This document shows, piece by piece, positions 16,276 to 25,497 of a stretch of DNA of 64,000 nucleotides. The notes under the pieces are model-generated. The model searched no databases. It was not told the origin of the DNA and saw nothing but the letters and a program-made list of their open reading frames with translations. The stretch lies in contig NZ_JAHCSH010000001.1 of the NCBI RefSeq assembly GCF_018474005.1, positions 372,001 to 436,000 on the forward strand, in the 5' to 3' direction. Position 1 is the stretch's first letter, and every line of letters starts with the position of its first letter. A program made the position numbers and the translations under genes. Source of the stretch: Curvibacter sp. CHRR-16 (lineage in GTDB: Bacteria > Pseudomonadota > Gammaproteobacteria > Burkholderiales > Burkholderiaceae_C).

Positions 16276-17811
16276 ATGGCCAGTGGAAATGACTATCGCA
16301 GCAAGCTGCATGCCCTTTTGTCCGAAGGAATGCAGCACTTGCAGCCACACAATGCACTGCAGGAGTTAGAGAACGCGGCTTCGGCTATTGAAGCGCTTGT
16401 TACCAAGTTGGACGCCTTATTGCGGGAGATCGAGCGACAAGAAATCCTTGCAAGCCAACATGTCACGTCCTTGCTTGGTGAAAAAGCAGCGCCAGCCGAT
16501 GTGGAGTCCGTAGGTGAGTTCGCTTTTGCCTTGCATTACCTCCACAACCCACCAGCAGAGCTCAGGGCTGAAGTGGATGCGATTCCAGAGCTCAAGCTCC
16601 TGTGGGACACACTGGCGGCGGTCGCGCGCCCATCGGCCTTCACCCCAGAGCAATTCAGCGCTGTCAGGGAGTCATTCCTCAGCAGTTCCAGAGTCCTTTG
16701 TGACAAGTGGGGTGGCATATACGGCTGCCGCACGTACGAGCAGGCAGACATCCGTTGGGCGTGGACATTAAAGAACGTGTTCATGAATCACCGGCGTAGC
16801 AAAGATCACGGTCAAGACGGCTGGGGTATCCGCGCCTTTGTGACGAATCCCGCGCCTGCGCCCATTGCGCTCAAACCCCAGGGCCAAGATGGAAAAGTGC
16901 GCATTGCAATCATTGGTGACTGGGGTTCTGGCCAGTACCAGCTCCAAGGCCTAGGCAACCCCAAGGGGCCTGCGTTTGCAGTGATGGACACCTTGTTGAA
17001 TTTGGAGAACAAACCGGATTACATCATCCACTTGGGGGATACCTACTACTCAGGTACCGCTGGCAATCGTTTGCCAGAAGGTGAGGAGCAAAACAACCTG
17101 CTGGATGTGTTGTACCAGTACCCTGACATTGCCAAGCAAGGGCAATGCTTCACCTTGAATTCCAACCATGAGATGTATGGGGGCGCTTATGGCTACTTTG
17201 ATGTGGCGTTGGCTGATCCCTTGTTCAGTGCACAAGCCGGATGCAGCTACTTTGCACTGGAGTTTGGGGATTGGGTCATCGCAGGCATTGATACCGCGTA
17301 CTTCGATCCTTCCAATTTGTACATGCGTGGTGGGCTCGGCGAGCCAAAGGTCAACCCCCAGTATGCGTTTTTGCAGCAAATTACCCAGAATAAAAAAGAT
17401 GGGAAAAAGGTGATTCTGATGTCACACCACACTGGCATCAGCACGGATGGAAGCGCAGTGAATGAACCGCTGTGGAGCAACATAAATAAAGATTGCAATT
17501 TGACGCCCGACTATTGGTACTGGGGGCATACGCATCTTGGAATGGTCTACAACGACAAAGCAGCCTCCAAGGAAGTGAAAACCCGTTGTATTGGTCATAG
17601 CTCTATGCCATTTGCCATACCGATTGGCATGAAGGGTTGCAGCAACGTGGATTGGTATGCCAACACCGAGCTCAAAATAAATGAAGCACTGGCTTTTGTC
17701 CATATTTCGCCGCGCGCAAAAAATGGTTTTGCCATGCTCACACTGGGCGAAAACACCATCCGCGAGGAGTTTTTTGATATCGGAAATACGGCGCCCATCT
17801 ACTCTTTGTGA
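16276..17811 (+). CDS. Calcineurin-like metallophosphoesterase with helical N-terminal region
   Basis: A 511-residue protein of unknown substrate. Residues 1-200 are helical and hydrophilic, with no match I recognise. From about residue 210 a calcineurin-like phosphoesterase domain is clear: IAIIGDWGSGQYQ, IIHLGDTYYSG, LNSNHEMYGG, VILMSHHTGIS and YWGHTHLGMVY supply the metal ligands. No signal peptide is seen, so it is probably cytoplasmic. GGGAGG at 16265-16270 fixes the start at 16276. The gene and its upstream region are AT-richer than the flanking thi genes and the upstream spacer is nearly 200 bases, which may indicate acquisition. Its 40-base gap to the next gene suggests co-transcription. 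Confidence 0.82.
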   Translation: MASGNDYRSKLHALLSEGMQHLQPHNALQELENAASAIEALVTKLDALLREIERQEILASQHVTSLLGEKAAPADVESVGEFAFALHYLHNPPAELRAEVDAIPELKLLWDTLAAVARPSAFTPEQFSAVRESFLSSSRVLCDKWGGIYGCRTYEQADIRWAWTLKNVFMNHRRSKDHGQDGWGIRAFVTNPAPAPIALKPQGQDGKVRIAIIGDWGSGQYQLQGLGNPKGPAFAVMDTLLNLENKPDYIIHLGDTYYSGTAGNRLPEGEEQNNLLDVLYQYPDIAKQGQCFTLNSNHEMYGGAYGYFDVALADPLFSAQAGCSYFALEFGDWVIAGIDTAYFDPSNLYMRGGLGEPKVNPQYAFLQQITQNKKDGKKVILMSHHTGISTDGSAVNEPLWSNINKDCNLTPDYWYWGHTHLGMVYNDKAASKEVKTRCIGHSSMPFAIPIGMKGCSNVDWYANTELKINEALAFVHISPRAKNGFAMLTLGENTIREEFFDIGNTAPIYSL

Positions 17812-17851
17812 GGGGTGCTAGTGCAGCAGCCTTATCGCGCATACTGTTGGC

Positions 17852-18919
17852 ATGCAAAGACGCGACTGTTTGGCATGGGCTGCTGCCTCTCTTGCAGCCA
17901 CTTGGGGGCAGCATGGCGCTGCGCAGACCATGGACGGGCCGCAGCCACGGCAAGAGCAGGCGCGTCTGCCGTTTGACCGCATGCAGGCCCGTGCGGGGTA
18001 TTTGCAGCGCTTGCGCAGCATCCAGCAGCGTGGGCTGATACCGCTCATCGATGTAGAAAGCTCCTACAACCCCCACAAGCTTGACGTGGCGGCGTTCGTG
18101 TCGGACATGGACACCGTGGGCATGATCATGTGTGCCTCGGCCGAGCAGCCATCCAACCTGGTCAACAAAGGCCAGCTATGGTCGGACCACAGCCTAGAGT
18201 TGCAGCGTGCTTACCCCACGCATTTCATTCCCGTAGGCAATGGGGGTGGGCACCCCGCTTGGTCGGAGCACGGCAGCGCTTTTTTAGACGCTGCAGAGCA
18301 GTTTTTGGTGGCCGATGGCTATCCCATGATGGGGGAGTTTGAGTTCCACCATTACCCCTCGCCCAGACAGGTGCAGCGTGGGGATATGCACCGCGATGTG
18401 CAAATTGCTATTGATGGGCCTTTGGGCCACCGCCTGTTTGCATTGGCAGAAAAAACGGGCTTGCCCTTCCAGTTGCATTACGAGATTGAAGACGTGCTGC
18501 TGCCCCCGCTGGAGAGCATGCTCCAGCAGTACCCCAAGGCCACGGTGATTTGGTGCCATTTCGACCAGATACGGTACTCGGCCCGCTCCACGCTCTATGG
18601 CCCCAGCATGCTGGCGCAGTGGCTGCAACGCTACCCCCAGTTGTATGTGGACACCGCGATGGGCCACGCTGGTTCGGTGTACGAGTTGAGCGGTGAACGC
18701 CACTCGCGCTACTGGACGCGCAAAAGCGAATGGCACGAGGTGATGGCGGCCCACCCCTATCGGTTTTTGGCAGCGCTGGATATTGGGGGCGATAGAACCG
18801 ATAGCCTCTTGCTCTGGGGGCGTCGGCGACGCGAATTCATCCAGTCTTTGCCCGACGCATTGCGCGAACGGGTGGCCTACAAGGCGGCATGGAAGTTGAT
18901 TTACCACGAAGAGATTTAG
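17852..18919 (+). CDS. Exported amidohydrolase-like TIM-barrel protein
   Basis: A 355-residue protein with a twin-arginine-like N-terminal signal (MQRRDCLAWAAASLAATWG), so probably periplasmic. The body resembles the amidohydrolase-2 family (PF04909): IPLIDVESSYNPH near the N-terminus, GEFEFHHYP, LPFQLHYEIED, TVIWCHFDQ and the C-terminal AALDIGGDR occur at the expected strand ends. The usual N-terminal HxH metal motif is replaced by DVESSYNPH, so metal binding and catalysis are uncertain. The substrate is unknown. The ATG at 17852 has a poor ribosome-binding site; translation may depend on the upstream metallophosphoesterase gene. Confidence 0.68.
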   Translation: MQRRDCLAWAAASLAATWGQHGAAQTMDGPQPRQEQARLPFDRMQARAGYLQRLRSIQQRGLIPLIDVESSYNPHKLDVAAFVSDMDTVGMIMCASAEQPSNLVNKGQLWSDHSLELQRAYPTHFIPVGNGGGHPAWSEHGSAFLDAAEQFLVADGYPMMGEFEFHHYPSPRQVQRGDMHRDVQIAIDGPLGHRLFALAEKTGLPFQLHYEIEDVLLPPLESMLQQYPKATVIWCHFDQIRYSARSTLYGPSMLAQWLQRYPQLYVDTAMGHAGSVYELSGERHSRYWTRKSEWHEVMAAHPYRFLAALDIGGDRTDSLLLWGRRRREFIQSLPDALRERVAYKAAWKLIYHEEI

Positions 18920-19076
18920 CCTAGCTGGGCTTGGGCATTGCCCACCCCAATGGGTGAGCGCCATGCCCAGTCCCGGCGCGTGACCGTGTTTTTTTATCCA
19001 AGTTCCTGTCAGGAATACATAAGGACGGCATAAGGAATGCGGTTACAGAGCAGGTTCACTGTGGTAGCGTTTCAGG

Positions 19077-20465
19077 GTGAGCGAATCTAGACCTGCATCC
19101 CCGACTTCTTCCGTGCCTTCCCGCATGCGCCTGCTGCCTTTGGCCTGGCCTATTTTTGTGGAGCACTTGCTGCACATGAGTGTGGGGGCCATTGGCACCT
19201 TTATGGTCAGCCATATTTCTGACGATGCCGTTGCCGCCTTGGGCACGGCCAACCAAGTGGTGGCCATGTGCTTGCTGCTGTTTGGCATCATCAGCTTGGG
19301 GGCCAGCGTGGTGGTGACCCACCACTTGGGCGCGCACGACACGGCAGGGGCGCACCGCATTGCGCGCTCGGCCATTGCGGTCAATGGCTGGATTGGGCTG
19401 GCATTTAGCGTGGTGGTCATGGTTTTGGCCGCGCCGCTGTTGCAGGCGCTGCAGCTCTCGCCCCGGCTGATGGCGTATGCCGAGCCTTTCCTCACCATCA
19501 TGGGGGCGACGCTGGTGCTGGAGGCCATGAACCTGGCCATATCGTCGGTGCTGCGGGCCCACGGCCTCACGCGCGAGCCCATGCTGGTGGCCATTGGGCA
19601 AAACATCTTCACCCTGCTGGGCAATTGCATCTTGCTCTACGGCTGGTTTGGCATGCCGCGCATGGGCGTCATGGGGGTGGCTATTTCTACCGTGGCCGGG
19701 CGTTTGCTGGCCTGTGTGGTCATGTGGGCGCTGCTGCACTATCGCGTGCGCCTGCAGATGCACTGGCGTGATTGGGTGAGCCTGCGCTGGAGCACGCTCA
19801 CCCGCATCATGCACATAGGCTTGCCCGCTGCGCTGGAGCAGGTGGGCTGGTACAGCGCCTTCATGGTGGTGACGGCCTTTACCGCCCGCATGGGGGCCGA
19901 ACAGCTAGCCACCCAAACCTATGCCATGCAGTTGGTCTGGGTGGTGGTGCTGTGCAGCGTGGCCATTGGGGCGGCTACCGAAATCATCGTCGGCCACATG
20001 GTGGGTGCGGGGGCTTTTGACCAAGCCTACAAACAACTGCTGCGCAGCCTGCGGCTGGGCATTGCCATTGCGCTGGTAGTGGCCGTGGGCGTGGCCGTGT
20101 TTGCCAAGCCTTTGGTACGCCTGTTCACGCACGATGAAGCCATCATCGCCGCGTGCGCCACGCTCATGTACATGGGCATCGTGCTCGAACCCGGGCGGGT
20201 GTTCAACTTGGTGGTCATCAACTCGCTGCGCGCCACGGGCGATGCCCGTTACCCGGTGCTCATGGGCATCTCGTCGTTTGTGCTGGTGTTTGCGCTGGGC
20301 GGGTGGTTTTTTGGCACCTACCTGGGCTGGGGCTTGCCCGGCGTGTGGCTGGCCATGATTTGCGACGAATGGTTTCGCGGCCTCATGATGTACCGCCGCT
20401 GGAAACGCCGCCGCTGGCTCAAATACGCCCGGCGCACCTACCGGGCGGTGAAGGCGGTGGCCTAA
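19077..20465 (+). CDS. MATE family efflux transporter
   Basis: A 462-residue inner-membrane exporter of the multidrug and toxic compound extrusion family, with about twelve hydrophobic segments in two related halves. It starts [37 protein letters not shown], typical of MATE helix 1-2, and the second half begins with the corresponding [35 protein letters not shown]. The substrate cannot be read from sequence. I start at GTG 19077; an ATG at 19125 (MRLLPLAW) is an alternative that keeps all helices. The TAA stop overlaps the stop codon of convergent miaA (20462-20465). Confidence 0.85.
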   Translation: MSESRPASPTSSVPSRMRLLPLAWPIFVEHLLHMSVGAIGTFMVSHISDDAVAALGTANQVVAMCLLLFGIISLGASVVVTHHLGAHDTAGAHRIARSAIAVNGWIGLAFSVVVMVLAAPLLQALQLSPRLMAYAEPFLTIMGATLVLEAMNLAISSVLRAHGLTREPMLVAIGQNIFTLLGNCILLYGWFGMPRMGVMGVAISTVAGRLLACVVMWALLHYRVRLQMHWRDWVSLRWSTLTRIMHIGLPAALEQVGWYSAFMVVTAFTARMGAEQLATQTYAMQLVWVVVLCSVAIGAATEIIVGHMVGAGAFDQAYKQLLRSLRLGIAIALVVAVGVAVFAKPLVRLFTHDEAIIAACATLMYMGIVLEPGRVFNLVVINSLRATGDARYPVLMGISSFVLVFALGGWFFGTYLGWGLPGVWLAMICDEWFRGLMMYRRWKRRRWLKYARRTYRAVKAVA

Positions 20466-21448
20466 GTCGGCTTGGTGCTTTGCACCACCGCCTCCACCTG
20501 CCGCAGCAATTGCTCCAGCGCATCGGGCGCGTCGCAGGCGATCGCTTGGCGTTCGGGCATGGAGCGCAGCCAAGTGATTTGGCGTTTGGCCAGTTGGCGC
20601 GTGGCGGCTATGCCGCGTTCGGGTAGCTCGGCCAGGGGGTAGAGGCCGTCTAGCGCTTCCCACGCTTGGCGGTAGCCCACGCAGCGCATGGAGGGCAAGT
20701 CCAAATGCAGGTCACCGCGCTGGCGTAGGGCTTGTACTTCGTCCAAAAATCCATCGGCCAGCATGGCCTGAAAGCGCTGTGCAATGCGCTGGTGCAGCCA
20801 AGAGCGGTCATGGGGTTCTAAGGAAAAAAGGGCTGCAGAGCTTGCTGCATGCGCTATGGGTGCTATCTTTTTAATAGCGCCTTGGCCGTCGAAAGCATCG
20901 CTGCTTTGATGAAAGGCAGACAAGGGTTTGCCACTGATGCGGTACACCTCCAGCGCGCGCTGTATGCGCTGGCTGTCGTTGGGGGCCAAGCGCTGCGCGG
21001 TGCTGGGGTCGATTAGCGCCAGCTCGGCATGCATGGCAGGCCAACCTATGCGGGCGGCTTGTTCGTCCAGTTCGGCGCGGATGGCAGGGTTGGCGCTGGG
21101 CATATCGTCCATGCCGTGCAACAGGGCTTTGAAATACAGCATGGTGCCGCCCACCAGCAGCGGCAGTTTGCCGCGGGCGTGGATGTCGGCGATGCAGGCC
21201 TGCGCGTCGCGCACAAATTCGGCTGCGCTGTAGGCCTGCAGCGGGTCGCGGATGTTGATCAGGTGGTGGGGCACTTGGGCCAACTCGGCTGGCGTGGGTT
21301 TGGCCGTGCCGATGTCCATGCTGCGGTAGACCAAGGCCGAGTCCACGCTGATGATTTCACCGTTCAAGCGCTCGGCCAAGGCCAAGGCAGCGGCGGTTTT
21401 GCCCGCTGCGGTGGGGCCTGCAAGGGCTATGCACAGGGGCAGGCTCAT
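20462..21448 (-). CDS. miaA: tRNA dimethylallyltransferase
   Basis: Adds a dimethylallyl group to A37 of tRNAs reading UNN codons. It has 328 residues. P-loop GPTAAGKT, catalytic-region [66 protein letters not shown] and the C-terminal [14 protein letters not shown] are all present. Compared with E. coli MiaA, an insert (about residues 185-205, [17 protein letters not shown]) falls between the [13 protein letters not shown] segment and the [10 protein letters not shown] segment; it is encoded by a 48-nt repeat copy. The ATG at 21448 overlaps the upstream MATE stop by four bases, so miaA is the last gene of the Fur-box run. Confidence 0.95.
   Translation of the reverse strand: MSLPLCIALAGPTAAGKTAAALALAERLNGEIISVDSALVYRSMDIGTAKPTPAELAQVPHHLINIRDPLQAYSAAEFVRDAQACIADIHARGKLPLLVGGTMLYFKALLHGMDDMPSANPAIRAELDEQAARIGWPAMHAELALIDPSTAQRLAPNDSQRIQRALEVYRISGKPLSAFHQSSDAFDGQGAIKKIAPIAHAASSAALFSLEPHDRSWLHQRIAQRFQAMLADGFLDEVQALRQRGDLHLDLPSMRCVGYRQAWEALDGLYPLAELPERGIAATRQLAKRQITWLRSMPERQAIACDAPDALEQLLRQVEAVVQSTKPT
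20831..20878 (+). repeat. 48-nt dispersed repeat, copy 4 (inside miaA)
   Basis: From GGCTGCAGAGC to TTAATAGC, exactly 48 nt. The first 11 bases match copies 1 and 2 in 10 positions. It lies antisense to miaA and encodes the extra Ala/Lys/Ile-rich loop of that protein. Confidence 0.62.
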
Positions 21449-22929
21449 GCGTGGCCCCCAGCGGCTGTTGGTAGCGCTGACAGCGCTGGCAAGGTGCGCC
21501 GTGCAGTGCGTTGCAGCAGGTAAATCATGCCAAAGGCGGCAATGGGCAAGCCCACTGCCAAGCCGACCCAAAAGCCCACAGCCCCCAATGGTTGGGCTGG
21601 GTGCATCCAGCTAGGCAACCACTTGGGGGCCCAACCCAGCAAGCAGCCCAAGGGCAGCGATACGCCCCAAAACGCGGTGAGGTAGAGCAGCATGGGCAGG
21701 CGCGTGACTTTGTAGCTGCGCAGGGCATTGCTGGCGATGACTTGCACGGTGTCAAACACCTGGAACAGTGCGGCAATGCCCAGCAGCACCGTGGCGCGTT
21801 CGGCCACCGCCGCGTCGGCCGTGTAGGCGCTGGCAATGTGGCTGCCGCCCAAGCCCATGACGAGTGCCATGACACAGCCGGTAATGAAGCCCAAGACCAC
21901 GCCCAACCATGCGCGGTAGCGTGCTACATCGGATGTACCGGCCCCCAATGCCTGTCCTACGCGCGCCAGCACGGCGGTGCTTAGGCTCAGGGGCAACATA
22001 AAGACGATAGAGATGAAGTTCAGCGCCACTTGGTGGGCTGCCATTTCGGTGCTGCCAAAGCGGGCAATCAGTATGCCGATCAGGCTAAATGCACAGGTTT
22101 CGGCAAAGAACGTGATGCCAATGGGCAGCCCCAAGCGCATCAACTGGCGCTGGGTGGGCCAGTGCAGGCGCAGGTTCAGCTGGGTTTGTTCGCGTAGCGG
22201 GCTGGTGGTGTGGTACACCGCACCGTAGCGCACCCACAGGCCCAGGCCCAGCAGGTTGAACCATGCACACGCCAGCGTGGCCCATGCACAGCCCATGCCG
22301 CCCAGCGCTGGCAGGCCCCAGTTGCCAAATACCAGCAGCCAGTTGAGCAGTGCGTTGAGCAACAGGCAGCCGACAGACACCACCATGATGGGTTTGGTCT
22401 GGCTGATGCTGGTGCTGTAGCTGTACAGCGCACGGTAGCCCGCAAACGCGGGTATGCCAAAGCTGACGATGACAATGAAGTGCTGCGCCTGTTCGCGCAC
22501 ACGGGCTTCGGCAGTGAGCCATTGCAGCGCCCAGGCGGCAAGCCACATGACCAGCATGCCAGCCAAGCCGATAAAGACGGCTTTCCACAGTGCTTGGCGC
22601 ACCATGCCCGGTATTTCGTCCAAGTCCCGTGCGCCATAGGCGTGGGCCACCAAGGGGGCGACGGACATCATCAAGCCCATGATGGTGATGATGGTCACGT
22701 TCCAAGTGGACACGCCCAGTGACACCACCGCCAAGTCGGGTGCCGATACGTGGCCTGCCATGGCCACCTCGATAGTGGACATGCCCATGATGGCCAGTTG
22801 CCCGAGCAAGATGGGCCACGCTACTTTCCACAAAGCGGCCAGCTCGCGCAAAGCGCGTAGCCAAGGGCTGGTGGGAGAGGATGGTTGAGCGGGGGAGGCG
22901 GTAGAGGCGATGGGAGATATCTCAGGCAT
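21445..22929 (-). CDS. MATE family efflux transporter (NorM-like)
   Basis: A 494-residue MATE exporter, distinct from the one at 19077, with about twelve hydrophobic helices. The first half shows [37 protein letters not shown], the second half [39 protein letters not shown], close to the NorM/DinF-type pattern. A Ser/Pro/Ala-rich tail of about 25 residues precedes helix 1. The ATG at 22929 lies eight bases inside the end of the upstream MFS gene, and its stop overlaps the miaA start by four bases. The substrate is unknown; the context (Fur-like control, iron-type ABC genes) allows export of a metal chelator, which is only inference. Confidence 0.88.
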   Translation of the reverse strand: MPEISPIASTASPAQPSSPTSPWLRALRELAALWKVAWPILLGQLAIMGMSTIEVAMAGHVSAPDLAVVSLGVSTWNVTIITIMGLMMSVAPLVAHAYGARDLDEIPGMVRQALWKAVFIGLAGMLVMWLAAWALQWLTAEARVREQAQHFIVIVSFGIPAFAGYRALYSYSTSISQTKPIMVVSVGCLLLNALLNWLLVFGNWGLPALGGMGCAWATLACAWFNLLGLGLWVRYGAVYHTTSPLREQTQLNLRLHWPTQRQLMRLGLPIGITFFAETCAFSLIGILIARFGSTEMAAHQVALNFISIVFMLPLSLSTAVLARVGQALGAGTSDVARYRAWLGVVLGFITGCVMALVMGLGGSHIASAYTADAAVAERATVLLGIAALFQVFDTVQVIASNALRSYKVTRLPMLLYLTAFWGVSLPLGCLLGWAPKWLPSWMHPAQPLGAVGFWVGLAVGLPIAAFGMIYLLQRTARRTLPALSALPTAAGGHA

Positions 22930-24157
22930 GGGCCTGCGATTGTAGGCAGAGCGCCACGTGGTGGCGCAAGGCCCAGCCTGCCAGTACAGCACCCACACCG
23001 AGCACCCACCACAGCGATGGTTGGGGCAGGGCATGGTTGCTATCCAACGCATAGCCAATGAGCACGTTGGCCAGCAAGGACGCTATGCCACCCACAGCCG
23101 CAAAAAAGCCGTAGTAGCGGGCCCTGGCTTGGGCGGGAGCGTAGTGGGCCACATGGTTGCTGAGCAGAGGGTAAATCAGCACCGACCCTAGGCTAAACAG
23201 CAAGGCCATGACGCTGATCATGGTGGGCAGATTCAGGGCCAAAGGGTTGAGCAGGCTCAAAAAGGCCAAACCCATGCAGGCCAAACCCCAACCCATGGCA
23301 TTGGGGGTGCCCATGCGGGGGGCTGCCCATTTGGCGATGGGCCACTGCAGCACGATGCTCAGCAGGGCGGTTTGGGTGAACACGGTGGTCACCATGGTCG
23401 CGTTGGCTTGGTGGGCGTGCAAAAAAGCCGGCACGGCCAAGTAGAGCTGCTGAAACAGCACCGAATACCCTGCAGCCAGCAGGCTGAATACCCAAAAAGC
23501 CTTGTGCCCCAGCAGTTGGCGCCAAAGCGTGCGCTCGGGCAGGTGGGGGAGGATGGCGTTGTCGGGGTGGTGCAGGGTTTGCGTGTCGGGCGGCAGTACA
23601 CGCCACTGCAGTAGTGTCAAAGCGCCAAACAGGGCGCTGGCCCCCAAGGCGGCCACTCCAAAACCAAGGCTGCCAGCCCACAAACCCACCAGCGGGCCTA
23701 GCAGCATGCCTGCTTCACTCATCCAGTTGTGCCAAGTGAAGGCTTGTTGGCGCGCTGCATTGTCGTGGTAAAGGCGGGACAAATAGGCCTGTGCCGTTGG
23801 CGTGAACAAGGCCCCAGCCAAACCTGTGAGTGCAGCGCCCAGCAGCAAACCCAGCAGATTGTGGGTAGCCCCTAGCAGCACAAAACCCACGGTGCGCACA
23901 GCACAGCCCACGATGATGGTGCGGCGGTAGCCATACACATCGCCCAGCCACCCGCCCAGCAAAAACAAGCCCTGTTGGCTAAAGACGCGCAGTCCCAGTA
24001 CCAAGCCAATGCTGGCCGCTTGCAGACCCAAGTCTTGGCTCATATGGGTGGCCAGATAGGGCAGCACCATGTAAAAGCCCAGATTAAAGGCCAAGGCGTT
24101 GCCAATCAGTACCTTGGCGGCTGCGCTGTGAAGGGATGGCTTGGGTGGAGTGCTCAC
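22922..24157 (-). CDS. Major facilitator superfamily transporter
   Basis: About 411 residues and twelve predicted transmembrane helices, inner membrane. The loop after helix 2 reads GGWLGDVYGYRRTIIVG, an MFS motif A variant (GxLaDrxGrrr), and the N-terminal half shows PYLATHMSQDLGLQAASIGLVLG, as in drug/H+ antiporter-type MFS proteins. The substrate is unknown. The start is uncertain: GTG at 24157 (MSTPPKPSLHSAAAK) or TTG at 24184, three bases after the upstream stop; neither has a good ribosome-binding site. The 3' end overlaps the MATE start by eight bases. Membership of the Fur-box run suggests a link with iron, perhaps siderophore export or uptake of a chelate. Confidence 0.83.
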   Translation of the reverse strand: MSTPPKPSLHSAAAKVLIGNALAFNLGFYMVLPYLATHMSQDLGLQAASIGLVLGLRVFSQQGLFLLGGWLGDVYGYRRTIIVGCAVRTVGFVLLGATHNLLGLLLGAALTGLAGALFTPTAQAYLSRLYHDNAARQQAFTWHNWMSEAGMLLGPLVGLWAGSLGFGVAALGASALFGALTLLQWRVLPPDTQTLHHPDNAILPHLPERTLWRQLLGHKAFWVFSLLAAGYSVLFQQLYLAVPAFLHAHQANATMVTTVFTQTALLSIVLQWPIAKWAAPRMGTPNAMGWGLACMGLAFLSLLNPLALNLPTMISVMALLFSLGSVLIYPLLSNHVAHYAPAQARARYYGFFAAVGGIASLLANVLIGYALDSNHALPQPSLWWVLGVGAVLAGWALRHHVALCLQSQAHA

Positions 24158-24187
24158 AAAGACAGACTGTAGCGGGCTGCGCAAGTT

Positions 24188-24682
24188 TTACTGGGGCGTG
24201 ATTTTCTGCAGCAAAGCGTCCAGCCGTTCGCGGTTCATCAGGATGCGGCTGCGTTTGTCCTCGGCCACTTCTTGCACGGGCTGGCGGTTGTGGGGGGCAC
24301 CGGCTTGTATCAGGCCGAGCATGCCCATCATCAAGTGTGGTGGGCACATGTAGAGGTACAGGCCTTCGTGGGTGATCGTGACGGTAAGCGTTTCATCTTC
24401 TTTGCTGGCCCAATTGGCGGCCCCGTCGGGTACGGCCATGCTGCGCACATAGTGGCCGCTTTGCGTGGGCACAAAGCGCACGGTGTCGCCTACTTGCACT
24501 GACAGGTAGGCGGGTTCAAACACCATGTGGCCTTGGGTCGATTGGGTCAGCATGCGCACTTCGTATTCGGCGGCATGCAGGCAGGTGCTGTGCACAGTCA
24601 GCAGGGCAGCGCTGCTCAGCGCTGTCAGAGCAGAACGGAAAAACATAAGACGCAGGAGTGTGAAACGGCATGCAGAAATCAC
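24188..24682 (-). CDS. Pseudoazurin-like cupredoxin (periplasmic blue copper protein)
   Basis: A 164-residue periplasmic electron carrier candidate. A signal peptide ends near STCLHA-AEYEVRM. The mature protein follows the pseudoazurin pattern (MVFEPAYLSVQVGDTVRFVPTQSGHYVRS) with type-1 copper ligands His (GHYV), then Cys, His and Met in YMCPPHLMMGM. The C-terminal extension (APHNRQPVQEVAEDKRSRILMNRERLDALLQ) is longer than usual. The GTG at 24682 overlaps the stop of the upstream ATPase gene by four bases (GTGA); an in-frame ATG at 24646 is the alternative start. Its place between iron-type ABC genes and transporters, behind a Fur-like box, is unusual for a blue copper protein. Confidence 0.85.
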   Translation of the reverse strand: MISACRFTLLRLMFFRSALTALSSAALLTVHSTCLHAAEYEVRMLTQSTQGHMVFEPAYLSVQVGDTVRFVPTQSGHYVRSMAVPDGAANWASKEDETLTVTITHEGLYLYMCPPHLMMGMLGLIQAGAPHNRQPVQEVAEDKRSRILMNRERLDALLQKITPQ

Positions 24683-25497
24683 GCCGCTTGTGGCAGGGTA
24701 GCGGGCTGGGCTTTGTCAGCGCAGGGTGGGGTTTGTGTGCGGCTGGGACGTATGAAGGGGGTGCCATCCTCGTCCAATTGCACGCGCACGGGCACGCCGT
24801 AGAGTTGCTCGACCAAATGGGGTGTCAGTACCTGTTGCGGACTGCCGCAAGCCAGCATCTGCCCTTGGTTGAGGGCGATGATGGTGTCGGCAAACTGGGC
24901 CGTCAGGTTCAGGTCGTGCAACACCATGATGGTGATCCACTGCCGTTCGCGCGTCAGGGTGCGGGCTTGGTCGAGCAAGAGCAGCTGGTGCTTCAAATCC
25001 AAGGCGCTGACTGGTTCGTCCAGCAGCATGATGCGGGGATCGCGCAGCAGCACTTGGGCAAATAGGCTGAGCTGGCGCTGCCCGCCGCTGAGCGCATGGA
25101 TGGGGCGGTGCGCCAAGTGCAGCAAACCCACCGACTCCAAGGCGAGCAGGGCCTTGTGCAGTTGTTCGTCAGCCACGCGCACGCCTAAGCGGCTCATCTG
25201 GCCCAGCAACACGACTTCGAGCACGCTCAGGTCGGCGCTGATGTGCGAGTCTTGCGGCATGTAGCCAAATAGCTGCCGCCAGTCGCTGCTGCGGGTGGCG
25301 AGTTGTTCTTGGCCCGCGTAGCGCACGGTGCCAGAGATGGCTTTGTTGTCGCCAAACAGGGTGCGCAGCAGGGTGGATTTGCCCGTGCCGTTGGGCCCGA
25401 TGATGGCGTACACCAGCCCGGGCTGGAATTGGGTGCTCACGCCATCGAGCAGGATTTGTGGCCCGGCTTGCAAGCGCAGGCGGTCGATTTCAAGCAT
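24679..25497 (-). CDS. Iron(III)/chelate-type ABC transporter, ATP-binding protein
   Basis: ATPase of the FepC/FhuC/HmuV class, 272 residues. Walker A GPNGTGKST, Q-loop YMPQDSHISADLSVLEVVLLG, signature ALSGGQRQLSLFAQVL, Walker B IMLLDEPVSALD and switch VLHDLNL are intact. The C-terminus (ACGSPQQVLTPHLVEQLYGV) is typical of siderophore/heme ATPases. The ATG at 25497 (MLEIDRLRLQ) lies eight bases inside the permease gene, and its stop overlaps the cupredoxin GTG. Co-encoded with two binding proteins and a FecCD permease, it energises uptake of an iron chelate, heme or another metal complex. Confidence 0.9.
   Translation of the reverse strand: MLEIDRLRLQAGPQILLDGVSTQFQPGLVYAIIGPNGTGKSTLLRTLFGDNKAISGTVRYAGQEQLATRSSDWRQLFGYMPQDSHISADLSVLEVVLLGQMSRLGVRVADEQLHKALLALESVGLLHLAHRPIHALSGGQRQLSLFAQVLLRDPRIMLLDEPVSALDLKHQLLLLDQARTLTRERQWITIMVLHDLNLTAQFADTIIALNQGQMLACGSPQQVLTPHLVEQLYGVPVRVQLDEDGTPFIRPSRTQTPPCADKAQPATLPQAA

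Noticed and set aside
18920..19076. A terminator in the GC-rich inverted repeats after the amidohydrolase-like gene
   Set aside because: TGGGCA-N-TGCCCA and nearby repeats can pair, but no T-run follows and the pairing is ambiguous.
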